Positions 36,650-48,800 of a DNA stretch of 64,000 nucleotides are shown in pieces. Position 1 is the first letter of the stretch. Each line of letters begins with the position of its first letter. Under the pieces are notes generated by a model, which searched no databases, was not told the DNA's origin, and was given only the letters and a program-made list of their open reading frames with translations. The translations under genes were made by a program, and so were the position numbers. This DNA is from Tolypeutes matacus (taxonomy: Eukaryota; Chordata; Mammalia; Cingulata; Chlamyphoridae): NCBI GenBank assembly GCA_026826555.1, contig JAKSZT010000116.1:3040083-3104082 (forward strand), written 5' to 3'.

Positions 36650-37412
36650 TCATATATTTGGTCTGTCTTTTTACTCTTTTGGTTATCCTTTCTGCTATTC
36701 TTTCTTTGTATCCCCTCCAGGCCTCTCTCTCCTGTCTTTTTCTTTCAAGCTCTAAGGCTTTCTTAAATATTTCCTGCAAGATGGATTCTTTATTACATTC
36801 CCTCTTAGCTTTTGTTTGTTTGTGAATATTTTATACTCACCTTCATATTTGAAGGACAATTTTCTGGATGCAGAATTCTTGGCTGGCAGTTTTTCTCCTT
36901 CAGTCTCCTAACTATATCAAACTGCTGTCTTCTTGCCTCCATGATATCTGATGAGAAATCTGCACTGTCTTACTGGACATCCATTGTAAGTGATGGTTTG
37001 CATCTCTCTACTTGTCTGAGAATTTTCTCTTTATCACTGATATTTGACATTCTGAGTAATATGTTTCTTGGAGTACATTTATTCAGATTTATACTGATTG
37101 GGGTAAAGTGGACTTCTTAGACATGTAGGTTCATTTATTTTGTGAGAGTTGGGAAATTTTCAGCTATTATTTCCTCAAATACTCTTTTTGCCCCTTTTCC
37201 CTTCTCTTCTCCTTCTGGAACTACTATGACACATATATTGTTGCTTTTTGTGTTGTCATTCCAATGCCCTGAGCCCCTGCTCAATTTTTCCTTTTTTTCT
37301 CCCTCTGTTTTTTTTTTTTCTCTTCAAATTCAGCTTTTCTGTCTTTGGTATCAATTATTCTTCCTTCTTTCATTTCAAGTTTCATGTTGTATGCCTTTAA
37401 TGTGTTTTTTAT
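36650..37412 (-). pseudogene. L1 ORF1 relic of element 1, C-terminal part
   Basis: Reversed ORF1 text (RNA-binding chaperone of the L1 RNP). The 37,160-37,300 stretch gives VVPEGEEKGKGAKRVFEE-like protein, as in element 3 at 48,136-48,339. The frame is broken and interrupted by element 2. Confidence 0.7.
37395..37412. repeat. Target site duplication of element 2, left
   Basis: ctttaatgtgttttttat, repeated at 41,187-41,205 with one extra T. Both copies are ORF1 text of element 1. Confidence 0.85.
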
Positions 37413-40064
37413 TTAATTTAAAAAATTTTTTAAAAACTTTTTATAAGATACATAGATTATATAAATGTTACACAAACATAATAGGGATTCCCATATGCCC
37501 CACCTCCCACACCTCCCAGAACCTCCCACATAAACATCTTTCATTAGTGTGGCATATCACCTGCAATGGATATACACATCCTGGGGCTTTGCCACTAAGC
37601 ATTGACCATAGTTCACATTGTAGACCACACTCTCTCCCACACAGTTCTGTATGTTATATGCTAATATAAAATGGCCTATAGCTATCATTGCAATGCCACT
37701 CAGTATAATTCCTAATTCCCAAAAAAGCTCCTGTATTACAACTGTTTTTCCCTCTTCCTACCCCCAGAGTGTCCAGTGGCCACTGGCTCCACATAAATGT
37801 AATTTCTTCCATTGTTTCAATCACAGTATGTCTATAACAGAATACCAATAAATTCACTCTAGTCCATAACTCTTTCCCCAATCCTGAGGAGTCTGGGATG
37901 GTGATGTCTACTCCACTTCCAAGTGAGAGGGCGCTTTCCCATGGATAAGATGGATGGGGTTATCCTGCCTGCAGTTGCAGACCCTCTCCATTCCCTGGGA
38001 TGGCCGTTGTCCATCATCATCTCTCCACTATATGTCCTGGGTGAGTCCATTGAGTCCATTGAGCATTGGAGTAGGAGTTGCAGGTTCACTGAGGCACATG
38101 GACAGACCAAAGACTCCAGTCTCTGGAAGTACACCTACAAACTCCAGCACCATTAATAGGTTTGAATAGAAGGGACTGATGGACCATGTGCAGGGAGGAC
38201 TTATTTGATTCCAACTCTGTCACTCTCAGAAGCATAGATTCCAAAGTAGGGCCCACTGATAAGGCACCAAACTCTGGAGTTATCCAAACTTATATAGGAC
38301 CTGGGTGCCTCCAGAGCCCTTGGGAGACCCTCTATTTGGGGTGATATCCTCTTTGGAAGTCTATGAGGTCCTACTGAGATGTGCATAAGCGTTACCTCTG
38401 GGATGACCTCCCGGCTCACTTTGAAGTCTCTTAGCCATATGAACTCATTTGTCTTTACCTTTTCCCCCTTTTATTCAAAGGCTTTTTCCAGTCATATTGC
38501 CAATTTGCACTTGAGAGTAATCCCTCATTGCCAGAGAGGCTCATCCCTAGAAGTCATGTCCCATGCTGGAAGGAAATTAATGCATTCATATGCTGACTTT
38601 GGCTTAGAGAGAAGTCACATTTAAGCAACAAAGAGGCTCTCAAGAGGCAGTCCTTAGGCACCCCATAACAATAGACCAAGTTTCAATTTCAAGAGCAAAC
38701 ACTTGTAAGTCTAGTCATCAATAACAAGAGCCCATTGGTGAATCATCCTCCTTAGCCAGATACTGCCCCTGCACTTGGGAGACTGTTGCTGCTCCCTTGG
38801 AGAATGTGGCAGAGCTCTCCAGGATGGGAATTCAGTATTCTCTCATTAATTGAGTGATCATCCACCCACTGTGACCATTCCCCATGAGCATATGAACAAT
38901 TTTATATACCTTGTATGTATGTTCAGGTGAAGTTCATCCCATGACCCCCCATCCCTGACATCCCCCACCAATGATCCTCTCCTGCCTGGTTTTAACCCTT
39001 CTGTTATCCAAAGCTTCTTTAAAGATGAAGCCAATATAATAGCCAAGTACCATTAATAGGAAAATGAAATAATAATGATAAGTTTATATGTAAGTGATAA
39101 AATACATGAAAACTTAAAAAAATAACAGTAAAGGATTGGGATATTGAAAAAATGGGGAAGTATTTTTTTTGACATTTTGTCTTTTATCACTGCAATAATA
39201 GGTAGTCTTTACCGTGGCATCTTCCCCCTCTCACTCCCAGTGTCTCACTATTTTTCATTTAATTTTCAAAGAAGTTTTAGGTCACAGCAAAGTCACACAC
39301 ACAATACAAGAGACTCATATATCCAACCTCCTCCCCCTTTCCTCACCCCATATTAAAACCTTTGTGTCTGTGGATGGTAACATTGTTATAACTGTTATAC
39401 AAATAGTGAAACATAGCTACTAAACTTTGTCAATGGTTTACAGCATGGTTTAAATTTTAGACCATACAATTTTATAAATTTTGATGATATTTACCTTGTC
39501 CTGTGTCCATCACTGTAAGGTAATGAAAAACATTTCCACTGACCATTAAATACACAAATTGGTCCTCCCAAAGATGGGAGTCCAAATCCTTCCTGCTGAT
39601 AATGTTGTCTCCACCCACTGATACAACACATTATTACAGGATGAATACTCACACACTTCCTTGAAGCCTGCTCCAGATGTGACCTGTCCTGAATGCCCAC
39701 CCAAACAATGCCCTAAACCAGTGGCACTTCCTTGTCATGTTGGCATAAGAGCATTCCCACTTCTGAACTTTCAACCTCATACCCACAAATCTGAAGTGTT
39801 CACCTGGTCCCTCTCCCATCTCTCCCCTAGTATACAGGTATTCTAACCCACCCTTCCTAATCTACCCACCTGTCAACCCTGCACCAACAAATGCAATAAT
39901 ATCACTACCCACCTGTCCTGTCCCTTCAATATGCAACTACACTCTAACACTTTACTATAGATTACATCTGTATGGTTGATGGTTCACAACTTTTGCTTTC
40001 TTTCTCTTTCTTGTAAACCTATCTTTCAGACAATGGTTCTTGGAGACTGCTCAATTTCCTTACT

Positions 40065-40877
40065 TCATATCAGTGAGGTCATGTACTGTTCATCTTTTAA
40101 TGCCTGGCTTGCTTCACTAAACATAAGGTCTTCAAGATTCATCCATGTTATTCCATGTGTTAGCACTTTATTCCTTCTTACAGCTGAGTAATATTCCATT
40201 GTATGTATGCACCACATTTTGTTTATCCATTCATCTGTTGGTGGGCACCAGGGTTGATTCCAACTTTTGGTAATAATGAACAATGCTGGTATGAACATTG
40301 GTGTGCATATATCTGTTCATGTCTTTGCTTTCAATTCATTTGGATATATACCCAGCAGTGGAATCATTGGATTATACACAATATCTATAATTAGTTTTTT
40401 GAGGAACTGCCAAACTGTCCTCCACAGTGCCTGGACCATTCCACAATCCCACCAGCAGTAGACGAGTGTTCCCATTCCTCCACATCCTCTCCAACGCTTA
40501 TAGTCTGCTGTTTTTTAATAGCCACCATTCTAATGGGTGTAAGATGGTATCTTATTGTAGTTTTGATTTGCATTTCCTAATAGCTAGTGATGTTGAACAT
40601 TTTTTCATGTGCTTTTTAGCCATTTGTATTTCTTCCTTGGAGAAGTGTATTTTCAGGTCACTTGTCCATGTTTTAAATGGGTTGTTCACCTTTTTATTTT
40701 CAAGGTTTAGGATTTCTTTATATATGCAGGATATTAGGCTCCTATCAGATATATGGTTGCCAAATACTTTCTCCCATTGGGTAGGCTGCCTTTTTATTTT
40801 CTTAATAACATCCTTTGAGGTGCAGAAGATTTTAATTTTGAGGAGATCCCATTTATCTGTGTTTTTTTTTTGTTTTG

Positions 40878-40908
<31 letters not shown>

Positions 40909-41186
40909 GCTTCTCGTGCTTTAGGTGTGAAGTTTGTGAAACCATTTCCTATTACAAGGTCCTGTATATGCTTCCCTCATTATCTTCCAAGGTCTTTATG
41001 GTCTTCACTCTTATGTGTAGATCTTTGATCCATCTTTAGTTGATTTTGGTATAAGGTGTGAGATGGTGTTCGTTGCTCATTCTTTTGGATATGGATTTTC
41101 ATTTCTCCAAGCACCACTTGTTGAAGAGGCCATTCTCTACCAACTAGGGGGGCTTGGTAGCCTTGTTGAATATCAGATGACTGTAT
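40065..41186 (-). pseudogene. L1 ORF2 C-terminal relic of element 2
   Basis: The last 77 codons (40,065-40,298) are open and typical of the L1 ORF2 C-terminus: MFIPALFIITKSWNQP, then the DEWINKMW block, then MEYYSAV. The stop is TGA at 40,065-40,067. Upstream, towards 41,186, the frame is broken, and a (TTTTG)n expansion at 40,861-40,907 disrupts it further. The reverse transcriptase core is absent because the insertion is 5'-truncated. Confidence 0.85.
40861..40907. repeat. (TTTTG)n microsatellite
   Basis: A T run and then about seven ttttg units within element 2 ORF2. Element 5 has only a T-rich stretch at the matching place (near 60,050), so the array grew after insertion. Confidence 0.9.
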
Positions 41187-41796
41187 CTTTAATGTGTTTT
41201 TTTATCTCACCTCTTGTGTCTTTCATTCCCATGAGCTCTGTTACTTTTCTGTTCTGGATTTAAAATTCTTCTTTGTTCTTGCTCAGTATCTTCTTGATGT
41301 CATTGATCCCTTTAGCCATACTTTCATCCCATTAATTTGATTTTGGAAATTTGTAAGCTTCTTGTTAACTACTTATCTCAAATCCTGCATCTCTTCTGGA
41401 GCTTTGATATATTCATTTTTAAGGGCCATGGCTTCCATTTTCTTAGTCTGGCTCACATATTTTTGCTGATGTCTAGGCATTTGATTAGGATGTAGTTTAC
41501 TCAGATTCTCAATCTCTTTCTCTTTCTTTGGGATTTCATGGTAGGAGGCTATGTGTTACTGCTGCTCTTTGATTCTTTGTTTGACCTGGGTTGTTAGGGT
41601 TATCCCTGTTAGTTGCTCAAACCTGGGCTGTGGACTCAGTAGTGGGTTGCAGACCTCTTTCCTAAGGCCTTAGGGGGGAAGCTATAAAGGCCAGAAAAAG
41701 CCTCTCTAACTAATTTATTTTTAATTTTCTCATGTGTACTACCTACTTCTGCCAGCAGATGGCACTCCATGATAGCCCTCTCAGTTCAATCTTGGT
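41187..41796 (-). mobile_element. L1 element 1, 5' part resumed
   Basis: After the right duplication the reversed ORF1 N-terminal and 5'UTR text of element 1 continues, parallel to 48,450-49,020 of element 3 (ttcccatgagctctgttac, then tgctgatgtctaggc). It stops at about 41,796, where plus-strand L1-B 3'UTR begins. Confidence 0.8.
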
Positions 41797-43700
41797 TGGA
41801 GGAAAGGGGGAGGAAGTTGGGTATATGAGAGTCTTTTGTATTCTGTGTGTGACTTTGCTGTGACCTAAAACTTCTTTGAAAAGAAAATGAAAAATAGTGA
41901 GACACTGGGGAGTGAGAGGTGGAAGGTGCCACGGTACAGACTGGACACCCAATATTGCAGTGATAAAATCAAAATGTCCAAAAAAATTTTTTTTCCTTTT
42001 TTGAATACCCAAATCTTTTAATTTTATTTTTAGTATTTTTTCTTTTACGTTTTCATATATTTTATCTCTTGTATTTAAACTCATTATTATTTCATTTTCC
42101 TATTAATGGTATTTGGCTATTGTATTGGCTTCATCTTTAAAGAAGCTTTGGATCACATATGGGTTACAACTGGGGTGGGAGAGGATCATTGGTGAGGGGT
42201 GTCAGGGATGGGGGTGTTCATGGGAGGAAATTTACCTGAACATACATACAAGGTATATAAAATTGTTCAAATGTTCACAGGGCATGATCACAGTGGGTGG
42301 AGAATCACTCAATAAATAAGAAAATACTGAATTCCCATTCTGGAGAGCTCTGCCACATTCTCCAAGGGAGCAGCAACAGTCCCCCAAGTGCAGGGGCAGT
42401 GTCTGGCAAAAAAGGATGATCCTTTGATAGGCCCTTGTTCTTCATGACTAGCCTTACAAGTCTTTGCTTCTGAAATTGAAACAGCCTATTTGTTATGGGG
42501 TGCTAAATGGTTGCCTCCTGAGAGCCTCCTTGTTACTCAAATGTGGCCTCTCTCCAAGCCCACGTCAACATATGAATGCATTACCTTCCTCCCAGCATGG
42601 GACATGACTCCCGGGGATGAGCCTCTCTGGCAATGAAGGATTACTATCAAATGCCAACTGGCAATATGACTGGAAAAAGTCCTTGAATAAAAGGGGGAAA
42701 AGGTAAAGACAAATGAGTTCCTATGGCTAAGAGACTTCAAAGTGAGTTGGGAGGTCATCCCAGAGATAACGCTTATGCACATCTCAGTAAGATGTCATAG
42801 ACTTTCAAAGTGGATATCACCCCAAATACAGGGCTCCTGAGGGCTCTGGAGACACCCAGGTCCTATGTCAGGGCAGATAGCTCCAGAGTTTGGTGCCTTA
42901 TCATTGGGCCCTACTTTGGAATCTGTGCTCCTGAGAGTGAAAGGGTTAGACTCAAAACCCTGCACATGGTCCCTTCTATTCAAACCTATACTTTGTGCTG
43001 GAGTTTGTAGGTGTTCATCCAGAGACTGTAGCCTTTGGGCTGTCCATGTGCCAGCTGGGCCTGGAATCTCAGTGGAGCTGCAACTCCTGCTCTACAGCTC
43101 AATGGAGTCACCCAGGACATCTGGTGGGGAGATGATGATAGACAATGTCCATCCCAGGTGATGGAGAGAGTCTGCAGCTGCAGGCAGGATAACCCCATCC
43201 ATCTTATCCATGGGAAATAAGCACCCTTCACTTGGAGGTGGAGTGGACATCACCATCTCAGACTCCTCAGGATTGGGGGAAGAGCATTGGGTTAGAGTGG
43301 ACTTACTGGTATTCTATTATAGACATATTGTGATTAAAGCAATGGAAGAAATTACAATATTAATGTGGAGCCACTGGCCACTGGATGCTCTGGGGTCAGG
43401 GAGAAGGAAAAGCAGTTGTAATACAGGGGCTTTTTCAAGAATTGGGAATTATCCTGAATAACATTGCAATGACATACGTAGGCCATTTTATATCATCATA
43501 TAACATGCAGAATTGTGTGGGAGAAAGTGTGGTCTACAATGTGAATTATGGTCCATGCTTAATGTGTATATCCATTGCAGGTGATATGCTACACTAATGA
43601 AGGATGTTTATGTGCGAGGTTGTGGGAGACATGGGAGGTGGGGCATATGGGAATCCCTATAATTTTTGTGTAACATTTATGTAATCTAAGTATCTTTTAA
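41797..43700 (+). mobile_element. L1-B 3'UTR fragment, sense
   Basis: This is the reverse complement of 37,430-39,340, in order, about 1.9 kb. It contains no ORF2, so it is 5'-truncated inside the long 3'UTR. It ends with taacatttatgtaatctaag and A/T-rich tail text. With element 2 it forms a large inverted repeat. Open frames here (up to 98 codons) are incidental. Confidence 0.85.
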
Positions 43701-43866
43701 AAATTTTTATTTATTTTTCACTGTATTTCATATATTTAATAATTAAAGATATAAACTATTAAAATTAACAACTAAACACAGATGAATAAATACATACATT
43801 TCTCAATTAAAGACTGGATACATAATTTTTTTTTAATCAAACAATATCTTACACAACCTATTTTGT

Positions 43867-46800
43867 TCATAGTAATGCAGTCATACAGTATTGGTCCTTT
43901 TGTGTCTGGCTTGCTTCCCTCAACATAATGTCCTCCAGGTTCATCCATGTTGTCATATGCTTTACAACTTCATTTCTTCTTACAGCTGCATAATATTCCA
44001 TCATGTGACTAGACCACAGTTTATCCATTCATCTGTTGATGGACACCTGGGTTGTTTCCAACTTTTGGCAGTTGTGAATAATGTTGCTATGAACATTGGT
44101 GTGCAGTTTTCTGTTTATGTCACTGCTCTCAGTTCTCCTGGGTATATAGCCAACAGTAGTATTGCAGGGTCATGTGGCAAGTCTATATTCAACATCTTTA
44201 GGAACTGCCAAACAGCCCTCCTCAGTGGCTATACCATTCTGCATTCCCACCAACAGTGAAGAATTGTTCCTATCTCTCTACATCCTCTCCAACACTTGTT
44301 GTTCTCTGTCTTTTTTATAGTGGCCATTCTGATAGCTGTGAAATGATATTTCATTGTAGTTTTGATTTACATTTCCCTAATCATTAGTGATGTTGAGCAT
44401 TTCTTCATGTGTTTTTTGGCCATTTGTATTTCTTCTTTGGATAAAGGTCTATTCAAGTCTTTTTGTCCATTTTAAATTGGATCACTTGTCTTTTTATTGT
44501 TGAGTTGTAACATCTCTTTATATATCCTGGATATTAAACCCTTATTAGATATGTGATTTCCAAATATTTTTTCCAATTGAGTTGGAACATTTTCTCCCTT
44601 TTGAAAAGTCCTGTGAGGTGAAAGGTGTTTAATTTTGAGGAGGTCCCATTTATGTATTTTTGTTTGTTGTTGCACCTGCTTTGTGTGTAAGGTCCAAGAA
44701 ACCACCAACTACTACAAGGTCTTGAAGATGTTTCCTGGTATTTTCTTCTCATAATTTTATGGTTCTGGATTTTATATTTAGATCTTCAATCCATTTTGAG
44801 TTGATTGTTGTATAGAGAGTGAGATAGGGGTCCACTTTCATTCTTTTGGTTATAGATATCCAGTATTCCCAATACCATTTGTTGAAGAGACTGTTTTGAC
44901 CTGTAGGTAGGTTTGTCAAAACCTGTTAACTGTGTAGGTGAGGGATTATTTCTGGGTTCTCAATTCTATTCCACCGATTGATGTGTCTGTCTATGCCAGT
45001 ATCATGCATTTTTTCACCACTGTAGCTTTGTAATATGTTTCAAGATCAGGCAGTGAAATTCCTCCCTTATGGCTTTTCTTTTTTAGAATGCTTTAGGGTA
45101 TTTGGGTGCACTTTCTCTTCCAAATGAACTTTGTAATTGCCTTCTCTAATTTTATAAGGCAAGCTGTTTGAATTTTGATTGGTATTACATTGACTTTATA
45201 AAGCAGTTTGGTTAAGATTGACCTGTTCATGATATTTATTCTTCCAATCCATGGAGATGGAATGTATTTCCATTTGTTTAATTTTTTTTCTTTCTTTTTG
45301 CATTGATTTGTAGTTTTCTGCATATACTGCTTTGGTTAAGTTGATTCCTAGGTATTTGAGTCTTTTTGTTGCTGTTGAAAATGGAATTTTTTCCCTGATT
45401 TCCTCCTCGGATTGTTCAGTACTATTGTATAAAAATATTACAGATTTTTTGTGTTGATCTTGTATGCTATCACTTTGCTGAACTCATTTATTAGCTCAAG
45501 TAGCTTTGTGATGATCAAGGATTTTTTAAGTACAGGATCATGTCATCCACAAACAGTGAGATTTTACATCTTCTTTTCATATTTGGATGCCTTTAATTTT
45601 TTTTTTCTCTTATCTAATTGCCCTAGTTAGAACTTCTAGTACAATATTGAATAACAATGGTTACAGTGGGCATATTTGTCTTGTTCCCGATCTTAGAGGG
45701 AAAGATTTCAATGTTTCCCCATTGGTTATGATGCTGGCTGTGGGTTTTTCATATATGCCTTTTATTATATTGAGGAATTTTCCTTCTATTCCTATCTTTT
45801 GAAGTGTTTTTATCAAAAAAGGCTGCTGGATTTTGTTGAATGCCTTTTCTACATCAATTGAGATAATCATGTGGTTTTTTCATTCAATTTGTTAATGTGG
45901 TATATTACATTGATTGATTTTCTTATATTGAACCAGCCTTGCATACCTGGATAAATCCCACTTGGTCATGATGTATAAGTCTTTTGATATGCTGTTGGAT
46001 TCAGTTTGCAAGCATTTTGTTGAGAATTTTTGCATCTGTGTTCATTTGAGAGATTGGCCTGTAATTTTCTTTTCTTTTAGTATTTTTATTGGCTTTGATA
46101 TTAGGGTGATATTGGCTTCATAAAATGTGTTGGGTAATTTTCCCTCCTCTTCAATTTTTTGGAAAAGTTTAAACAGGATTGGTGTTAATTCTTTTCAAAA
46201 TGTTTGGTAGAATTCACCTGTGAAGCCATCTGGTCCTGGACTTTTCTTTGCTGGGAGAGTTTTGCTGATTAATTCAATCTCCTTAAATATGTTTGGTTTG
46301 TTAAGTTCTTGTATTTCTTGTAGCATCAGTGTAGGTTAGTTGTGCATTTCTAGAAATTTGTCCATTTCATCCAGGTTGTCTAGTTTGTTGGTATATAGTT
46401 TCTCATAATATTCTCTTATGATTCTTTTTATTTCTGTGGGGTCATTTGTAACTTCTCCTCTTTCATTTCTTATTGTATTTATTGCATCGTCTCTCTTTTT
46501 TTCTTTGTTAGTCTAGCTAGGGTTTTGTCCATTTTGTTGATCTTCTCAAAGAACCAGCTTTTGGTTTTGTTGATTTTCTCTATTGTTTTTTGTTGTTGTT
46601 GTTGTTGTTGTTGTTGCTGTAATTATCATTTATTTCTGTTCTAATCTTTATTATTTCTTTTCTTCTGCTTGTTTTGGGATTGGTTTGCTGTTCTTTTTCT
46701 TGTTTCTGTAGTTGCTCAGTTAAATCTTTGAGTTTAGCTATTTCTTCTTTTTTAGTATAGACATTTAGTGCTCTAAATTTCCCTCTCAGGACTGCCTTCA

Positions 46801-47668
46801 CTGTACCCTATAAGTTTTGATATGCTGTGTTCTTGTTTTCATTTGTCTCAGTATATTTATTGAATTCATTTGCAATTTCTTCTTTGACCCACTGATTATT
46901 TAGGAGAGTGTTGTCCAGCCTCCACACATTTGTGAATTTTTTCCCCTGTCTATTATTGATTTCTAGTTTCATTCCATTATGATTTGAGAAGTTGCTTTGT
47001 ATAATTTCAATCTTTCTATATTTATTGAGAGCTACATTGTGACCTAACATGGCCTGTCCTGGAGAAAGATACATGGGCACTTGAGAAGAATGTGTAATGT
47101 CATGAGTTTCAATGCAGTGTTCTGTATATGTCTGTTAGGTTTAACTGTTTATCATATTGTTCAAGTTCTCTGTTTCCTTGTTGATCTTCTGTCTAGTTGT
47201 TCCATCTAATGATGTGAGTGGGATGTTGAAGTATCCAATGATTATTGTAGAAATATCTATTTCTCCCTTCAGTTTTGTTAGAGTTTTTTTTTTCATGTAT
47301 TTTGGGGCAGGTGGTTAGGTGCACAGATATTTATGACTGTTATATCTTCCTGGTGGATTGTCTCTTTTATTAGTATATAATGGCCTTCTATATCTCTCAT
47401 AACTTTTTAAAATTTAAATTCTGTTTTGTCTGATATTAGTATAGCTACCCCTGCTCTTTTCTGGTTACTATTCATTTGAAGTATCTTTTTCAAACTTTTT
47501 ATTTTCTGCCAGTTTGTATCCTTGGGTCGAAGGTATGTTTCTTCTAAGCAGCATATAGAAGGCTCATGTTTTTTTAATCCATTCTATCAGCCTGTATCTT
47601 TTGATTGGTGAGTTTAATCCATTCATATTCAATGATATTACTGTAAATGCACTATTTACTTCCTCCAT
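43867..47668 (-). pseudogene. L1 ORF2 of element 3, near full length, broken
   Basis: It spans about 1,267 codons, close to the roughly 1,275 of intact mammalian ORF2. The minus-strand ATG at 47,666-47,668 opens the endonuclease N-terminus (FTVISLNMNGLN). The endonuclease/RT linker is seen at 46,580-46,801 (GKFRALNVYTKKEE). Reverse transcriptase block [15 protein letters not shown] lies at 45,661-45,870, and the catalytic FVDD motif is at about 45,542-45,553 with both aspartates kept. C-terminal text (WDLLKIKHLSPH, EKIFGNHISNKGLIS) is at 44,472-44,708. The stop is TGA at 43,867-43,869. Several frameshifts and stops separate these pieces. A (TTG)n run encodes an asparagine tract near 46,600. 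Confidence 0.85.
46589..46617. repeat. (TTG)n microsatellite
   Basis: About nine ttg units within element 3 ORF2, read as asparagine codons on the minus strand. Confidence 0.9.
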
Positions 47669-47719
47669 TGTATTCTTTGATTTTCATATGTCATCTTATT
47701 TTTGTCTTTTTACTCTTTT

Positions 47720-48800
47720 GGCTATCCTTTCTGCTATTCTTTCTTCTATACGCTCCTCCAAGCCTGTCTCTCATGTCTTTTTCTTTCAGGTTTTAAGGCT
47801 TCCTTAAATATTTCCTGCAAAGGTGGATTTTTTTTTTTTTTGCAAACTCAGTTTCTGTTTGTTTGTGAATATTTTATACTCACCTTCATATTTGAAGGAC
47901 AGTTTTACTGGATAAGGAATTCTCAGCTACCAGATTTTCTCTTTCAATATCCTAATTGTATCATACAACTGTCTTCTTGCCTCCATGGTTTCTGAAAAGA
48001 AATCTATGCTAAATCTTACTGGATGTTCCTTGTACATGATGGTTTGCTTTGCCCTTGCTGCTTTGAGAAATTTCTCTTTATCTTTGACATTTGACATTCT
48101 GGGTAGTGTGTTTCTTGGACTATGTCTATTCAGATTTATACTGATTGGGTAAAGTGGGCTTCTTGGACATGTAGATTCATTTCTTTTGTGAGAGTTGGGG
48201 AATTTTCAGCTATTATTTCCTCAAATACTCTTTTTGCCCCTTTTCCCTTCTCTTCTCCTTCTGGAACTACTATGACATGTAAATTTTGAGGCTTTGTGTT
48301 GTCATTCAATGTCCTGAGTACCTGCTCAATTTTTTCCATTCTTTTCTGTCTTTACTTTTCTCTCTTTTAGCTGTTCTGTCTCTGGTATCACTTATTCTTG
48401 TATTATTTTGCGTCTGTTGTTGTATGCCTCAAATGTGTTTTTGATTTCAACTATTGTGTCTTTTATTCCCATGAGCTCTGTTACTTTTCTGTTCAGGATT
48501 TCAAATTCTTCTTTGCATTTGCTCATTGTCTTCTTGATGTCATTTATCTCTTTATATTGTCTTTCAACTCATTAATTTGATTTTGGAAATTTGTGCACAT
48601 GTCACTGATTAGTTCTCTCAAATCCTGAATCTCTTTTGGGGTTTTGATGTATTCCTTTTCTAGGGCTATGTCTTCTATTTTCTTAGTATAGCTTGTAATT
48701 TTTTGCTGATCTCTAGGCACCTGATTAGTATTTAGTTTACTGAGATGCTCAATTTTCTTTCTCTTTTGTAGGGATTTAGTGGCAGGAGGCTGTGGGTTAC
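47720..48800 (-). pseudogene. L1 ORF1 of element 3, broken
   Basis: The best open piece (48,136-48,339) shows the ORF1 RNA-binding region: LNDNTKPQNLHVIVVPEGEE, then VFEEIIAENSPTL. The N-terminal part towards 48,800 is coiled-coil-like when read on the minus strand. Exact start and stop are uncertain because the frame is interrupted. Confidence 0.7.

Larger units (their letters stand above)
35060..37412 (-). mobile_element. L1 element 1, 3' part, internally deleted
   Basis: This older L1 on the minus strand has its 3'UTR at 35,060-35,386, a broken ORF2 at 35,387-36,627 and ORF1 from about 36,650. At about 35,776-35,790 the DNA jumps from ORF2 C-terminal text directly to the end of the endonuclease region. 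The same two texts lie about 2.6 kb apart in element 3 (44,245 and 46,825). The ORF1 part is cut at 37,412 by element 2 and resumes at 41,187. Confidence 0.85.
37413..41186 (-). mobile_element. L1 element 2 (lineage B), 5'-truncated, nested
   Basis: This 3.77-kb minus-strand L1 is inserted into ORF1 of element 1 and flanked by an 18-bp duplication. Its 3'UTR runs from 37,413 to 40,064, about 2.65 kb, far longer than the about 170 bp of elements 3 and 4. ORF2 C-terminal DNA follows from 40,065. The 5' truncation is at 41,186, near text matching 60,340 of element 5. Confidence 0.9.

Noticed and set aside
37142..37669. 175-codon plus-strand frame
   Set aside because: It is the non-coding strand of L1 ORF1 joined to an L1 3'UTR across an insertion boundary.
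40861..40907. Regular short repeats as a possible CRISPR-like array
   Set aside because: It is a simple pentanucleotide microsatellite without spacers, in a mammalian L1.
38379..42782. Pair of 81-codon antisense frames (38,379-38,624 plus; 42,537-42,782 minus) with the same ends
   Set aside because: They are the same strand of two L1-B 3'UTR copies, opposite to the element sense. About a fifth of residues differ, and the matching strand at 54.4 kb and 9.1 kb has stops, so chance persistence in related copies explains them.
42795..43010. Conserved RVWCL...GPYF peptide in three L1-B 3'UTR copies (also 38,201-38,419 and 54,136-54,339)
   Set aside because: Start and stop positions differ among copies and other frames are equally similar, so it follows from DNA similarity alone.
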